The notes: generated from the sequence alone by a model not told the origin. A stretch of DNA of 59,712 nt from Phaeoceros laevis (GCA_049999765.1 JBNGIQ010009014.1:107162-166873), one strand, 5' to 3'; positions 1 through 10,975 are shown, counted from the stretch's first letter. A program made the numbers and translations.

Positions 1-548
1 GTGTCATCCCACCAAACGGTGGGGTGCAGAAGAAAACGTGGCGAGCAGGTGCAGCCCCAGCGCGGTCATTCGGTCGCGGCCACCTTTGTTCTACAATCCA
101 CAAAGTGGACGCAAGTGCACGAAAGTGAAGGCCCAAAAATTTCTCAAAGTGGACCCCCGGACCTTGCTAATACCCTGGAGCTCTGTTGGCCTGATTTCAA
201 CTAGCAAGGGACTGGCACCAATCGTGTGTGCTGGTTGGTGACTAATTTCGCAGCAAGTGTGGAGCGCGCCAGCTGGTGTGGTCGCGGCATATGGCAGGAG
301 GCTTGCGAGAATTTTTGCCATTCAAGCGTTTTCTAGCGAACGGCAGACGGGTCGGGATCATGGCGTGGAGGAGGGTTTCTTTCTGGATGGACTTTGACCG
401 CTTGTCGCGGGAACCTCAGGTTGAAGGTGTGGAGGCATGTCACGCGCGTTCCTTGCGCGGCAGGATTCGGGATTCCCCAAGCACCGGATGTCCGGTGGCA
501 AACTTGCCACTTTTTTGGTCAATTATCGTGTTCCTTGTGTTACGAATG
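1..548. other. Unassigned left edge
   Basis: No protein family is recognisable in any frame and no convincing splice sites are seen. It holds the 13-bp near-palindrome accggatgtccgg at 483-495, which recurs at 45687-45699 and, reversed, at 46362-46374. The following words (tgtccggtggcaaa) also recur near 28732. It may be the end of a repeat whose body lies outside the window. Confidence 0.4.
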
Positions 549-648
549 NNNNNNNNNNNNNNNNNNNNNNNNNNNNNNNNNNNNNNNNNNNNNNNNNNNN
601 NNNNNNNNNNNNNNNNNNNNNNNNNNNNNNNNNNNNNNNNNNNNNNNN
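549..648. other. Assembly gap (100 N)
   Basis: Exactly 100 N, a conventional gap of unknown size. It cuts the first aspartic-protease copy just past its break point. Confidence 0.99.
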
Positions 649-1062
649 CTCTAAAACACGGTCCCAGTCTCCGTTTCTAAGGAGACCTTGTTCAATACTA
701 ACGTTCAGATGTTGTCTCGGTTTTCCGATAACGATCTCAGTATAGAAAACTGTATCTTTTGATGCTCCTATCTTTCCCTTGAAGCTATGCACATTGGTCT
801 CCATTTTTCGCATTCTGGCAAGGTCATAGCGTAGAAGTGCTTCAATATGATCTTTATGAGTAGTTGTTAGCTGTTTCTCCAATTCATACAGAGGCATGTA
901 AAAACTAGTCAGATTTTCATTTACATTTTTCCCTTTTTGTGTATACGTGAGTTTTGGAGCACTTTTGAACGGTCTTGCAGACTCTGCTATATGTGAACAC
1001 AATAGGATAAGACAAGCAAGCAAAAAGACGGACAAACTTGACGATGTTCTGAAGTTCCTCAT
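649..1062 (-). pseudogene. Aspartic protease copy 1, 5' fragment
   Basis: The first ~125 residues of the A1-type protease found intact near 36 kb. A start at 1062 gives a clean signal peptide (MRNFRTSSSLSVFLLACLIL), followed by the prosegment and the first strand ending at HLNVSI. In the other copies this runs straight into the catalytic DTGSSWTW motif. Here the sequence changes right after VSI, at about 691, into unrelated codons (EQGLLRNGDW), so the first catalytic Asp is absent. The gap then cuts it. Either a truncated duplicate or a mis-joined contig end; a functional protease is unlikely. Confidence 0.75.
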
Positions 1063-1858
1063 TGTAAGCTGAATATTGAACAGTGTCATAAGTGAGCTAG
1101 GCTGTGATACATGTGGACTTTTGGACCTATCAAGCACATAATAGAGTTTCTTCTTATTCTTTATAAGTGTGTAGACTTTGAAGTTTAAAGGTATGTGTAT
1201 TTTATGTTTAGTCATCTCAGAATAGAATGTTTTTCAAACTTACCTTCACTTCCTTTCTTTCTTGGCAAATTGGCAACAATGAAAATTTAATTTTACATCA
1301 TATAATGCTCATACTAATATTAGATTCATTTCCATGATCCTAATGGATATGGGATTTTGTGATAGCTAAGACTTGTTCTCAGAGGGATTTAGCACTTCCC
1401 TTCGTTGCTGTTCAAAGGTGCCAAGTTAACCTTCAGTGTCCAGTCTCGCTTGCTGTTGTAGTAGCAACAACAAGAGTCAAGCTACGATGTCTTACTTAAA
1501 TTTCATAGGACCTCAAGCCTATTCACCCATGCTTGCGAGTGATGGCAGCATCTCTGAGTTTGAAAAGAAGGAATGACATGCGCAATAGGTTCCAGAATTG
1601 GATAACACCACAATCCTCCTCAAGATTCTTGGAAGATACTCTAATCTAGCCTCTTCCTTACATAGGCTAGATCAAATCATAAACACCCTTGGCACTCATG
1701 ATAGATTGAATTATATACATGTGGACATCAACTTGAAGCAGCGAAGTGAAGGAGTCACGCTCTCCATTTAGGTGTAACTCTCGAGCTTTAGCCTTGTACC
1801 CAAAAATCTTGGGAGAGTTTTAAGCGCCAGATTGACAGCTTATTGCATATGATGCCTG
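1063..1858. repeat. Protease-unit 5' flank, copy 1
   Basis: Non-coding sequence that recurs upstream of each protease copy (about 36790-37600, 43140-44005, 48350-49160), with small indels. Similarity stops at about 1858, where copies 2 and 4 continue into the hypothetical gene that lies next to them. The first unit is therefore truncated on both sides. Confidence 0.75.
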
Positions 1859-2719
1859 AAGTGGTTGAATTTTGAAAACCGCAAGCAAACTTCCGTTGTC
1901 ATGAAATCGTGCTTGTTTTTTCAGACACCTCTGTGGACTCTACTCATGGCACACGTCACAAAGCACCTCTCATAGGAGTTGGAGGTGTCTTCAGTCCATG
2001 ATGGCTGAAACAGAGACTGCCAGTATTTTTTAGATGCACTCATCTTCGTACTCCACCGCATCATCCACCTCCACCACCACATCCTCCACCGCCACCACTA
2101 CCACATCCTCCATTGCTGCCACCACCACATCCACCACTTGAACTTAGAGACGACTCAACGCCAGTGTCAATTGCCCACCACTTGGACAACAACCTTTCGT
2201 TCCAATCGTCTACAACTACGTAGGTGTAGTTGTCTCTTGGGTCGTGAACTCCATAGTTGAGCTTCACATGACCTAAAAAGGACAAGCTCGTTAGAACTGG
2301 ACAAGCCCCGGAAGAGTGGTGATTTGGTGAGAGGTGGGGGGAAGTGGTCTCAATACTAGTAGACGGGGGCAAGTCTAGCACGGTGTAGAGAGGGGTGGGG
2401 GGCAAGGAGAGTAAGCCGACTGCATTTGGTTTGGCTGAATAGTAGCGTTTTTTGCGTTTTTTGCTAAAATTTTCCCCCTAACAATTTACAAAGGAAATGA
2501 AAATTGTTGGCCGGGCCTGTTGGAAAAATTTGAGCACCAGGTGAAAAGGGAAAGGAAGGTCAAACACCGGTATGAGGTCAAACACCGGTATAGTGTAGCA
2601 GCCCTCGCCAGCCCTCGCCAGTTCGATGATGGCGGGATTTTCTCCGTGTGTATGTCCTTGGAAAACTTGGTGCTAATCTGTGGCGGCTGCAACAAAGAAT
2701 AAAGGTTTATAGCGGTACC
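1859..2719. other. Spacer with a weak Gly/Cys-rich frame
   Basis: A minus-strand frame (2061-2405) ends in Gly/Cys-rich low complexity. It lacks an ATG (its first possible start is TTG) and resembles no known family, so I do not call it a gene. Small tandem duplications lie at 2557-2592 (18 bp x2, aggtcaaacaccggtatg) and 2601-2620 (gccctcgcca x2). Nothing else is supportable here. Confidence 0.4.
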
Positions 2720-3541
2720 TTACCCTAACAATGACCTGTCCAAACGGGTCTGGTACTGGAAAGTCACTTTTAGCTGCACCCCAGGAAGATCATGATTCTT
2801 CAATTCGGTCAGCTTCTGATGCAGTCTATGGGTTTCCGTTTCGATGACTAGCAAGTGTCGGTGTACTTTCATCTCAAATTGGTCCCTCGCCTTCTTGTCA
2901 ACATGGGGTGAACGATTGACTGTGTAGAGGCTTCGCTTCACTGGCAATCCAGCGCTACGAACATTTGCTAGCTGCCCTGGCTTAATCTTCTCCAAGGACT
3001 TAATGTGAACATAAACTTTGGCAGGATGCCCACGGGCCTGCTGAAACTCTTCAACGGCCTTACTGAAGATTGGAGCGAAGCTGTCCAACTTCTTCGGATC
3101 TTCGACCTTGTCATCCAGGTTCGTTAGCAGATCTTCGGGAGTTGTCTGGGAAGTACCACCTGAGTCAGCCATAACCATATTCCCCTCGGTGACAAGCTCA
3201 TCCGATATAGAGAAACCCTCAGCCTTCGCATGGAGGTCCTTGGGGTCTGCAAATTCTGCATCGAACACAAACCGATCTTCACCTTGGGAAATAAAATCTG
3301 CACCTGTTGCAGTGGAGTCTTCAGTTGTAGGTGCCGTATTCTCAACCAAAGGAGAAGAACCACCAGCATTTGAGACATCGTCTTTAGCCTTGGCAGAGAT
3401 GCCTTCCCTTGTGCTGCAATTCTCGAGGTCTGTGGTCATCCACCTACCCAAACGATTCCTGACTCCGAGCTCATGGTCTCTAAGCTTTGTTCCCGATGTC
3501 AAGCTGGGGCTTCTACCTGAAATCAGCACTGGACTCAGCAA
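2720..3541 (-). CDS. RPS10: Mitochondrial ribosomal protein S10 (uS10m), nuclear-encoded
   Basis: The last ~95 residues are a uS10 fold of the plant mitochondrial type. There is a VYVHIKS strand, YTVNRSPHVDKK, then RDQFEMKVHRHLLVIETETH, ending with the QYQTRLD tail typical of plant mitochondrial S10. uS10 sits in the head of the small ribosomal subunit. Ahead of it are ~165 residues, first Ser/Arg-rich (presequence-like) and then strongly acidic and low in conservation. The open frame runs to 3541 but begins with TTG. Either translation starts at the ATG at 3439 (about 239 aa) or an upstream exon is spliced at the acceptor near 3524 (gatttcag). Stop is TAA at 2720-2722. It is divergent from the Nopp140 gene. 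A bacterial or plastid S10 would lack the TRLD tail. Assignment is firm; the 5' end is not. Confidence 0.85.
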   Translation of the reverse strand: MLSPVLISGRSPSLTSGTKLRDHELGVRNRLGRWMTTDLENCSTREGISAKAKDDVSNAGGSSPLVENTAPTTEDSTATGADFISQGEDRFVFDAEFADPKDLHAKAEGFSISDELVTEGNMVMADSGGTSQTTPEDLLTNLDDKVEDPKKLDSFAPIFSKAVEEFQQARGHPAKVYVHIKSLEKIKPGQLANVRSAGLPVKRSLYTVNRSPHVDKKARDQFEMKVHRHLLVIETETHRLHQKLTELKNHDLPGVQLKVTFQYQTRLDRSLLG

Positions 3542-4292
3542 CCAGGGTGTACAGGCAAGAGCTTAGGCCACCTAGAAGTCTTAAAAGTCCTAAAGAGTTT
3601 CAAAGTACTCCAACATACCTGCCAAACTACCGAACAGTCTACGCGCAATTCTCTGAACTTCTAGCCCCTCAGACGGGTTCACCACAGTAGCAACCGAGTG
3701 AACCGGGAGGTCCCTGCACATTCACCTCAGACATTACTCGACACCACAAGCGCCTCCACAAAACCTTCACTCAACAAAGATTCCTGATTTCCTACTACGA
3801 GATGATCTTTAAGCACACCAGCAATTCTCGACCCGAGTTTGCAAAATTGCTGGCGCATACGTGGTAGTCTCTCCAGATTTGGGCACCTTTCCTGCATTGG
3901 ATCAACAGCTGAGAAGAATCAGCAAACTGAATTCACAACACGAGAAGGCCAATTTTTATTGTCCAGACTGTCACCTAAAAAGCGCAGGAGCAGCAGCTCA
4001 TGCTTCACACCACGACCCAACATCCCTCCACAACAGTCAGTACACTGGTAGCACGCATCCAGATCACCAGTCCGCAGGTCGCACAATTTGAATTCACTAA
4101 AGAAGCCCTAGGTTAAAGCCCTAATGCGAGGTTCATGCCTTCTGGTGGAGCTGAGTGTCGAATGAACGAGGAGGAGGATCATGTATGAAGCAGCAATTTC
4201 TGCCGCGGTCGCTGTGCTTGCGGTTAGGCCTTTTTGAAGCGAGCACCAGTCGAGTGTCCGGTCACGTCGTATCTGTCCCTCAGCTAAGTTCA
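3542..4292. other. Divergent intergenic region RPS10 / Nopp140
   Basis: Probably holds the 5' end of RPS10 and the promoter and leader of the Nopp140 gene. Telo-box-like words (agccctagg, aagccctaat) occur at about 4105-4125, a motif class known upstream of plant ribosome-biogenesis genes. No other coding signal is seen. Confidence 0.4.
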
Positions 4293-7088
4293 ATGGCTGT
4301 AGAGACAGACGCGGAGGCAGCTTCGTTTGCTGATTACCTTCGCAAGCACAACCTTACGGAGACTCTAGCTGTGTTCATCAAGGAGGCAAAGCTTGTAAGC
4401 TGAAGATTCGATTTCTCTTCTGGATGTGGGCGCCTAAAGTTGAAGTTTCAGCTTTGAAGTACTGATATTAGTGCCTCGGCTTTGTGGCGCAGGAACAGCA
4501 GAATGAGGTGACCGTTCCCGAAGCTGGAGCTAATATTGTCGCAGGGTATGTTTCTGGTAGCTGGTTTTCTTTGACGTAGCTCAGTTTGAATTTGCATCTA
4601 TGCTGTCTGGACTTCGTCAATGGAACTTGCATTGCTATAACAGATAGTTTGTAGGGCTTGTAATGCAAAGTGCAAGATTGATCAACGCAGCGTTTCTTGA
4701 ATTGGCAGGAGGGTCTCTAAGAAAAGGAAGCCTGCTGCTGAGGCAAAGGTTCCTGATCCTTGTGTTGTTGAAAGCGTATTTAACGCTTTGGCTGCTGGCA
4801 CTGACAAGGATAAGACTTCTCTGGCCGTTGCGGAAAATGGGGAAAAGTCAAAGAAGAAAAAGGTGAAGAAGGATGCGAAGGAGGATGAGAAGAAAACGAA
4901 TGTTGCTGACTGGGAAGGAGTTTTTGGGAAGGAAGGTGAGCAGGACGCTAATTTGAACGATGCCACTTTGAACATAGCTGAGGAACTTCCTGCTGATTTG
5001 GAGGATGCCATAAAGGAAGCTGAAGCTGCCGGCCAGAATGCTCCTGTTAAGGGCCAGAAGAAGGGGAAGAAAGGTAAGACCTCTCAAGCGGCAGTTTCTG
5101 AGCCAGCCACAGAGAAACTTGAACTTCCAGCACAGAAGGGGCATGAGGTGGACAAAGCAGTGGATGAGATGGACACAGGTGAAGTGCTTCAAAGTGAGAA
5201 ACCAAGTAAGAGAACTACGAAAAGAGGAAAAAAGTCAGGAAATGAAGATGTGCAGTCAGCCTTGGAGAGCAATCTGGGTGGGGGGGCTACTGCAAAGGCT
5301 GACAGCTCAGCCCATGCAGATAGAAATGTGGACGAAAAATCAAATGGAGCTATAGAAAATTTTCCCCCTGAGACAGGGACGAATGTTCAACCAGTGGCCC
5401 TTGATGGGTTGACGGTAAAAGGGAAGGGTAAGAGAGGAAAGAAGGACAAGGCAGTTGCTCCTGAAGAGCCCACCCAGGCTGTGGGCACGAATGGGAAGGA
5501 TGAGCAAGCCGCAAAAACTGGGTCGGGTGGAGCCATGACGAGATCCAGAGGGAAGAAATTGAAGGAAGCCACAGCTGACGCTGAAGCCAAGCTTGGGGAG
5601 GCTTCGGCAGTAGCAGTCGCTGAAAGTGGGAAGCCAGGGGATGTTGCTGACGCAGGTGCAGCACAGAATGATGCCGCTCCGATTAGTAGACAGGAGACGC
5701 AGATGGATCTAGTGAAGGAATCTATTAATCCAAATGCTGAAGATCTAGCTGGTGATGAAGGTAAAAAACGTGGAAAGGGCAAGAAGGAAAAAAAACTGAA
5801 GCCTTCTGATGCTGAAAATCTGTCTTCTGAGAAGGATGAAGATGCAACAGATTCTGGGCGTCTTAAGCGTCAAGATGATGTTGAGATGATTCCTGCAGTC
5901 GAAACAAGAGGAGGGGAAGATGTTGGTCAAGAAGGGATCCGAAGCAAGAAAGGAGGTAAGAAAGGAAAGAAGGGGCAGATTACTCCTGACAGCATTACGC
6001 CGCAAGTAAAGGAGGATGCAGCATCGTCAGGTGTCGGCATTGTGCGAGCTGAAAACGACCTTGTGGATACTACCAAGCATATATCGAGTGAAGTCGAAAT
6101 AGTCAAAGAAACCTCCATCACGGAAGAGATAGAGAAGCAGACTGAGGGACAACAAACTGGCACTGACCCAACTCCCTCCAAAAAGAAAGGAAAGAAATCC
6201 AAGGACCGTGGTGCTCATGCTCCTGCCGAAGCCCCTGCTGAAGCCGCAGATGTGACTGCCATGGCAGTGGAACCTGTTCTAGCGAACGGGACTGAGATCA
6301 CAGGCAACAAGAAAAGGAAAAGGGATGATGCTGATGGTGAACAAAAGACTGCAGAGGGAGATGAAAATGCTGCAGAGGACCCAAGTTCGGCAGTCCCGAG
6401 TAAGAAGGCGAAGAAAGGAGACAAAAAGCCATCTGAAGTAAGTTCACTTGTCTGAGTTTATGTAGCAGAATATGCATAGTCAGCCACGGGGCAAGATGGC
6501 GTGTGCTTGTTACTTACACACGCACACCATTGTTTTGTGCACAGACCACTACAAAGACATTTTTCCAAAGGGTCGATCCGTCAAAGGTAAGGACTTCAGT
6601 TTCCCGCGTTGCAGCCATAGAACCTGCTTTGGTTGTTTTTGGTGAAATGCTGACTCGGTCTACTGCTATGTAGGTAGAGATTCTTGACCCACGACTGCAA
6701 AATAACTCATATTGGAGCAAGGTACGCTCTCCCTTTGCAAGTTTCACGTTTAGCTGAAGTCGAGATGGCCAATTGTTCCTATCTTGACCTTTGGTACCTT
6801 CGTTTGGCGGGTTGGCTAGCAGGATGGGGCTGATAATGGCTGGGGAGCAAAAGCTGAAGAGGTGTTGGGCAAAGTGAGGGGCAAGTAAGTGCCTCTATGA
6901 CACTCCTCTCTCGCTTGGCTTCACTTTGTCTGTGTAGGGGCTGACCCCTTCCCCTTGCGGTCTCTATATTTTGCTTGTGCAGAGATTTTCGGCACGAGAA
7001 AACTAAGAAGAAGCGAGGTTCCTACAAAGGAGGAGCTATCGACTTGCAATCTCATTCGGTGAAATTCAACTACCCTGACGAGGACTAG
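4293..7088 (+). CDS. NOPP140: Nopp140/SRP40-type nucleolar phosphoprotein with LisH N-terminus
   Basis: Seven exons fit in phase: 4293-4394, 4493-4545, 4709-6437, 6545-6586, 6674-6721, 6823-6884, 6983-7088, giving 713 aa. Residues ~9-33 (FADYLRKHNLTETLAVFIKE) look like a LisH dimerisation helix pair. The large third exon encodes alternating acidic/serine stretches and Lys-rich blocks (KKGKKGK, KKGKKSK), the usual Nopp140 organisation and likely CK2-phosphorylated. The last ~110 residues are the SRP40 C-terminal domain: FFQRVDP, NGWGAKAEEVL, DFRHEKTKKKRGSYKGG, VKFNYPDED. The family chaperones box C/D and H/ACA snoRNPs between nucleolus and Cajal bodies. An in-frame ATG at 4185 and further upstream codons exist, but 4293 fits the LisH start best. 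Confidence 0.9.
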
Positions 7089-7435
7089 GGTCGGAGCTGT
7101 AACAGTCGCAACACGAGCTCCAACCTCGATCCTGCAACCGTTACATAGAACTAGCAAATGGAAGAGTGCGTTAACTCGAGCATGTTTCTATTCATGCCCG
7201 ACCCGGAATTAGGTGGTGCAGAGCAAAATGTGGTGATTGATTCGTTTGCCAGTATGGCTCATATCCAGCCCTGACAATTTTGGAAAACATTTTTTTTCTT
7301 GGAGACTTGAAGGACCTAGTGGCTGTGGACACATTGGAGATCTGCGTCGTTGTGCCGCCATTTTCGGACCAGCAAAGGTGCTTCCTTGTCGGCATTCTTC
7401 CGGGAATTGTATTTCTAGGCTCCTTTCAAGCAGGT

Positions 7436-8143
7436 ATGGAGGTGGAGGTGAAGTTCCGTCTTCCTGACGCAGAGACCCACCAGAGGGTAGCGACGTTGCT
7501 CGCTTCCAACCATGTGGTGACGCATGCGCAAGAGAACATATTCTTCGACGGCAAGAATAAGGAGCTGAGCTCCAAGAGGTCTGTGCTGCGGTTGCGGTTC
7601 TACAACGGGGATCAGAGGTGTGTGGTGACATTCAAGGGCCAGGCCGTCATACTAGACGGCGTAAGCAGGGCGACGGAAGTGGAGGAGGATCTGGATGTCG
7701 CCGTAGGCAGAGCCTGCGTGGGAGAGCCCTGGAGGCTGGCGGAAGTGGACTGCCCTTTGTTGCAAAACGTTGTCAAGAACTTCAGCTGCAGGTTTCCTCT
7801 CATCTCTTGTGTCCGGCATGTTGGTATAGCTAGCAGGGTTTAGGGTTTCCACGTCCCTCTCATGGACACATGGTTGTGGTGATGCGCCTGCAACAGGGAA
7901 TTCGAGTGCCTCGGTGGATTCCGAAATGTGAGAAATGTCTACAATTGGGAAGGCCACAAGATCGAGCTGGATGAAACCCACTTCGAGTTTGGCATCAACT
8001 ACGAGATCGAGGTGGAGACCAATGAGCCTGAGCGCATCCGGCAACTGCTGGGGACATTCCTCGACAGCCACAACATTCCCCACGCCTTCTCGACTGTGTC
8101 CAAGTTTGCCATATTTCGGTCAGGCAAGCTGCCCCAGCTATGA
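7436..8143 (+). CDS. TTM3: Triphosphate tunnel metalloenzyme 3 (CYTH domain)
   Basis: Two exons, 7436-7791 and 7897-8143, give 200 aa, close to Arabidopsis TTM3 (about 210). The N-terminus MEVEVKFRL carries the diagnostic ExExK motif that begins the metal and phosphate tunnel. Later strands supply alternating basic and acidic tunnel residues (SVLRLRFYNG, CVVTFKG, EVEEDLD, KIELDETHFEFGINYEIEVET), and the C-terminus KFAIFRSGKLP matches the plant family. Known TTM3 proteins hydrolyse tripolyphosphate to pyrophosphate and phosphate. Intron 1 (105 bp) contains a telo-box-like word (gggtttagggttt, about 7837-7849). The next gene, in the same direction, starts 240 bp downstream. Confidence is high because all catalytic motifs are intact. 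Confidence 0.93.
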
Positions 8144-8383
8144 TGAAGGACGGGGTGGTCGGATAGTAGCTTTTAGCATCATTTTACTGTAGAGATAGAA
8201 GGGTATTCGGACTTGCAATTGCTTACGTGGACTGGGGAGAGTGAAGTGGCAGAGCCCGCTGCCAGGGCATCTTCATCTCTGACATGTTGGGCCAGCTGCA
8301 ACCTTGTGGAGCGGGCCTGCCGTTCCAGGACTTCCCTAGTCAAGGCCCCCAAGCAGTCACGGGCTCCAGTCAGAGGCGCAGGT

Positions 8384-9084
8384 ATGGAGCTTCAAGGTTC
8401 TTGCCACTGCGGTGCTGTGAAATTTCAGTGCAAATCCAAGCATCCGTACCCGTACCAGGTTTGTTCGCCACCGTGCTTTGGTCCCTAGTCCAGCTGCATA
8501 CACGACCTTGGGAAATCCATACCATCTATGGCCCTGGCTACAACTTCATGAATTTGTGGACATGTCGCAGCTGTGCTACTGTGGAGTTTGCCGCAAGACG
8601 GCAGGTGCAGGAGGATACGCAATCAACATCGCTGCCGACGCTAACAGCCTCGAGGTTCATCAGGGAACGGAGCACACCACGACCTACAACGCGCTCATCA
8701 AGTCCTCGCCCGACTCTCCACCAGAGGTAGGACGCCAATCTCATGCCAAACAGCCAGGATCATCTCTACAACAGGAGCTCCTGCACTGACTGTGACCTAC
8801 CCCGCTGTCTCTCTCAACAGATCAGCCCCGCGCAGCGCAAGTTTTGCCAGAAGTGTGGATCCCAGCTGTGGCTCTACGATCCGAGATGGCCGGAGCTGCT
8901 GCACCCGCACGCATCCGCAATCGACACCGAGCTCCCCGTCCCGCCGGAGCGCACTCACATCATGCTGCGCCACAAGGCTAGCTGGACCGAGCCGTATGTG
9001 AAGCCCGGAGACAAGACGTTCCAGGAGTACCCCGACGAGAGCATCGCCGAGTGGCACCGCCGCCATGGCCTGGAAATCGAGTGA
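8384..9084 (+). CDS. GFA / CENP-V domain zinc protein
   Basis: Three exons (8384-8458, 8571-8726, 8821-9084) encode 164 aa. The zinc ligands of the GFA fold are visible: CHC at residues 7-9, CYCGVC at 27-32 and FCQKCG at 85-90. These supply the structural and second metal sites of glutathione-dependent formaldehyde-activating-like proteins. The family name comes from bacterial Gfa; in eukaryotes most members (CENP-V relatives) have no proven substrate, so the reaction is not assigned. No targeting peptide is apparent. Donor and acceptor sites are canonical and every junction is in phase. Confidence 0.87.
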
Positions 9085-9475
9085 CAGGTGCAACCTGCAG
9101 AGCTCGGATCTGGAAACAAGCTGCCCCCGAGGCTCTCGAGCATTTTCCTTGCAGCGGAAGACTAGGTCAACCCCGAGTCTGCACAAGGCTCCATGCCTTT
9201 CCTCCCACGGCAAAGACAACAGTTTTGTCCTCTGTCTATTTTGTAGGTCAAAGTGCAGTGCGCGTCACTCCATAGCCAGTGGCCCTACAAAACCAGCTCC
9301 TCCACTCCTGCTTCCATTCTAGATCTCATCACACTTGGTCTCCCCCTCCCTTCCCCGTTCCCCGTCGCAAAGGCGCATCTGTCCGCAGCAGCAGCGAGAT
9401 CCCTAAAACAGCAACAGCAGGAGGGAAGGGGAAGAGGAAGAGGAGGAGAATTGTCATTCGTTGGAGGCGGTGGCC

Positions 9476-10975
9476 ATGGCCGGCAGCATCTCTGGGGAGG
9501 CAAACCCGGCAGGAGTGACGGTGGAGAACGAAGTGCTCAAGGTGGGAGGCGTGAGCGTCACCTTCAACCGCACCCTGCGCGTTCCGGACGACGGATCCAC
9601 ATACCCGCTGCCGCCCGGGCTAGGCTATTTCCCGGTGCGGAGAGTGACGGACTACCCGGACCGGGTGCCGGAGTCGTGGCGGAAGCACGGCGGGGTGTTC
9701 CTTCCCATGTACCAGCGAGAGGCGCTGTGGCTCAGGTTCTCCGGCCGGTCATGGAAGCCCAACGCGGTGAAGCTTGGGGTGGGCAAGGTGTGCGCGCTGA
9801 CGGGTAAACCCTGGTCCGAGTCCCTGCACGCCGCGCCGGACAAGCAGGACTACATCGCCGTGCCCACGCAGCCCTTCATCGACGGCATCAACTCGGGCCG
9901 CGACACCGTCCGCCAGTTCGTGGCCATGCCCCTGGGCATGGGCTACACGGTGGAAGGCCAGGTAACCGGCGAGGAGAAGCACGGCGGCCTCCAGTTGTGC
10001 GTGTTCGAGCCCAAGGCGGGTATCTTCCCGGACCAGGCGCCCGGGTTCGGCCCCGTGCACCGGGTAGGAGGGTGGGGGGGTGGCGTGTCCGGTTCGGGCC
10101 GGCGTCCTGGGTTTGGGTTCGACTCGGCAGCAGCAGCGGCGAACAAATATGCTTCACCCACTTCCTGCTTTGGAGCAGCTCCTCCGGCAGGGTTGTTCGG
10201 CGCGGCGCCAGCTTCAGGCTCGGCGGCAGCTTCGGGCTCGGCTATGGTCGTCTCCTCGTCTCCGGCAGCTTCATCAATTTTCGGCTCGGCCGGTGGAAAT
10301 GCAGCTTTTGGTGGCCCACTTGAACGAGTGCCGGCGTCGTCAGTGTCATTCGGCGCAGCACAGCCTTCGGCAGCCTCGGCGTTCGGCTCGGCAAGGCTCG
10401 GCGCGGCCGCAGCGCCGTTGCGGTCGGATACAAGTTTCGACGGCCCGGCACCGGTGGCATTCTGCTCCACAGGTGCATTCGGCTCAGCAGGAGGGCAATC
10501 GCCGCAGTGGCCGGGGAGGTGGAATTTGGAAGCGCCGGTGGAGCCGCGGGTGGTGGAGCGCGTTTCGCCGGCCGGGATGGAGATGGGGCTGGCGGCCGGA
10601 GGGCGGATGAGGCAGGAGATCTACGCCGACCCGTACGGCGTCTACGTATGGGACCAGGCCTCCTCCGCCCGGGTGTTTGTCCACCTGTGCAACTCGGCCA
10701 TGTGGCGGCAGATCACGGGGGAGGCGCCGCCTGAGTCCCCAGTCACGGCGCAAACCTACGCCAAGCACGGGCTGCCGTGGTTCGAGGTCTACGACGAGGG
10801 CCGCATGGGCATCGACGGATCCGCCACGCTGGCCGGCGTCAAGTCCGTCAAGGAAATGGATGCGGCCAAGGGGTTTGGGCCGCAGCAGGACGACTCCTCT
10901 GTTTTCGCTTGGAACGTCCACAAGTTTGCTCTTCCCCCCGTCGACAAAACTAGAGTCATGGATGGGGAATGGTGA
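9476..10975 (+). CDS. Intronless two-part conserved protein with FG-rich insert
   Basis: 499 aa, single exon, start ATG at 9476 (an upstream TTG at 9461 is ignored), GC content clearly above its neighbours. Residues ~25-198 (LRVPDDGSTYPLPPGLG, HGGVFLPMYQREALW, GQVTGEEKHGGLQ) and ~365-465 (AAGGRMRQEIYADPYG, VFVHLCNSAMWRQITGE, TLAGVKSVKEMD) are dense, conserved-looking domains. From memory they resemble a family of uncharacterised bacterial and fungal proteins in which the halves are adjacent. Between them (~190-340) is a Gly/Ala/Ser/Pro stretch with about nine FG dipeptides, including GLFG, like nucleoporin FG repeats. Function unknown; bacterial origin of the core by transfer is an inference. 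Confidence 0.8.
   Translation: MAGSISGEANPAGVTVENEVLKVGGVSVTFNRTLRVPDDGSTYPLPPGLGYFPVRRVTDYPDRVPESWRKHGGVFLPMYQREALWLRFSGRSWKPNAVKLGVGKVCALTGKPWSESLHAAPDKQDYIAVPTQPFIDGINSGRDTVRQFVAMPLGMGYTVEGQVTGEEKHGGLQLCVFEPKAGIFPDQAPGFGPVHRVGGWGGGVSGSGRRPGFGFDSAAAAANKYASPTSCFGAAPPAGLFGAAPASGSAAASGSAMVVSSSPAASSIFGSAGGNAAFGGPLERVPASSVSFGAAQPSAASAFGSARLGAAAAPLRSDTSFDGPAPVAFCSTGAFGSAGGQSPQWPGRWNLEAPVEPRVVERVSPAGMEMGLAAGGRMRQEIYADPYGVYVWDQASSARVFVHLCNSAMWRQITGEAPPESPVTAQTYAKHGLPWFEVYDEGRMGIDGSATLAGVKSVKEMDAAKGFGPQQDDSSVFAWNVHKFALPPVDKTRVMDGEW

Noticed and set aside
276-745. Frames reading through the N gap at the left edge
   Set aside because: Continuity across unknown bases is meaningless and flanking codons show no family.
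2061-2405. Gly/Cys-rich secreted-type protein
   Set aside because: No ATG, TTG start only, and the tail is a simple GGT/GGA repeat.
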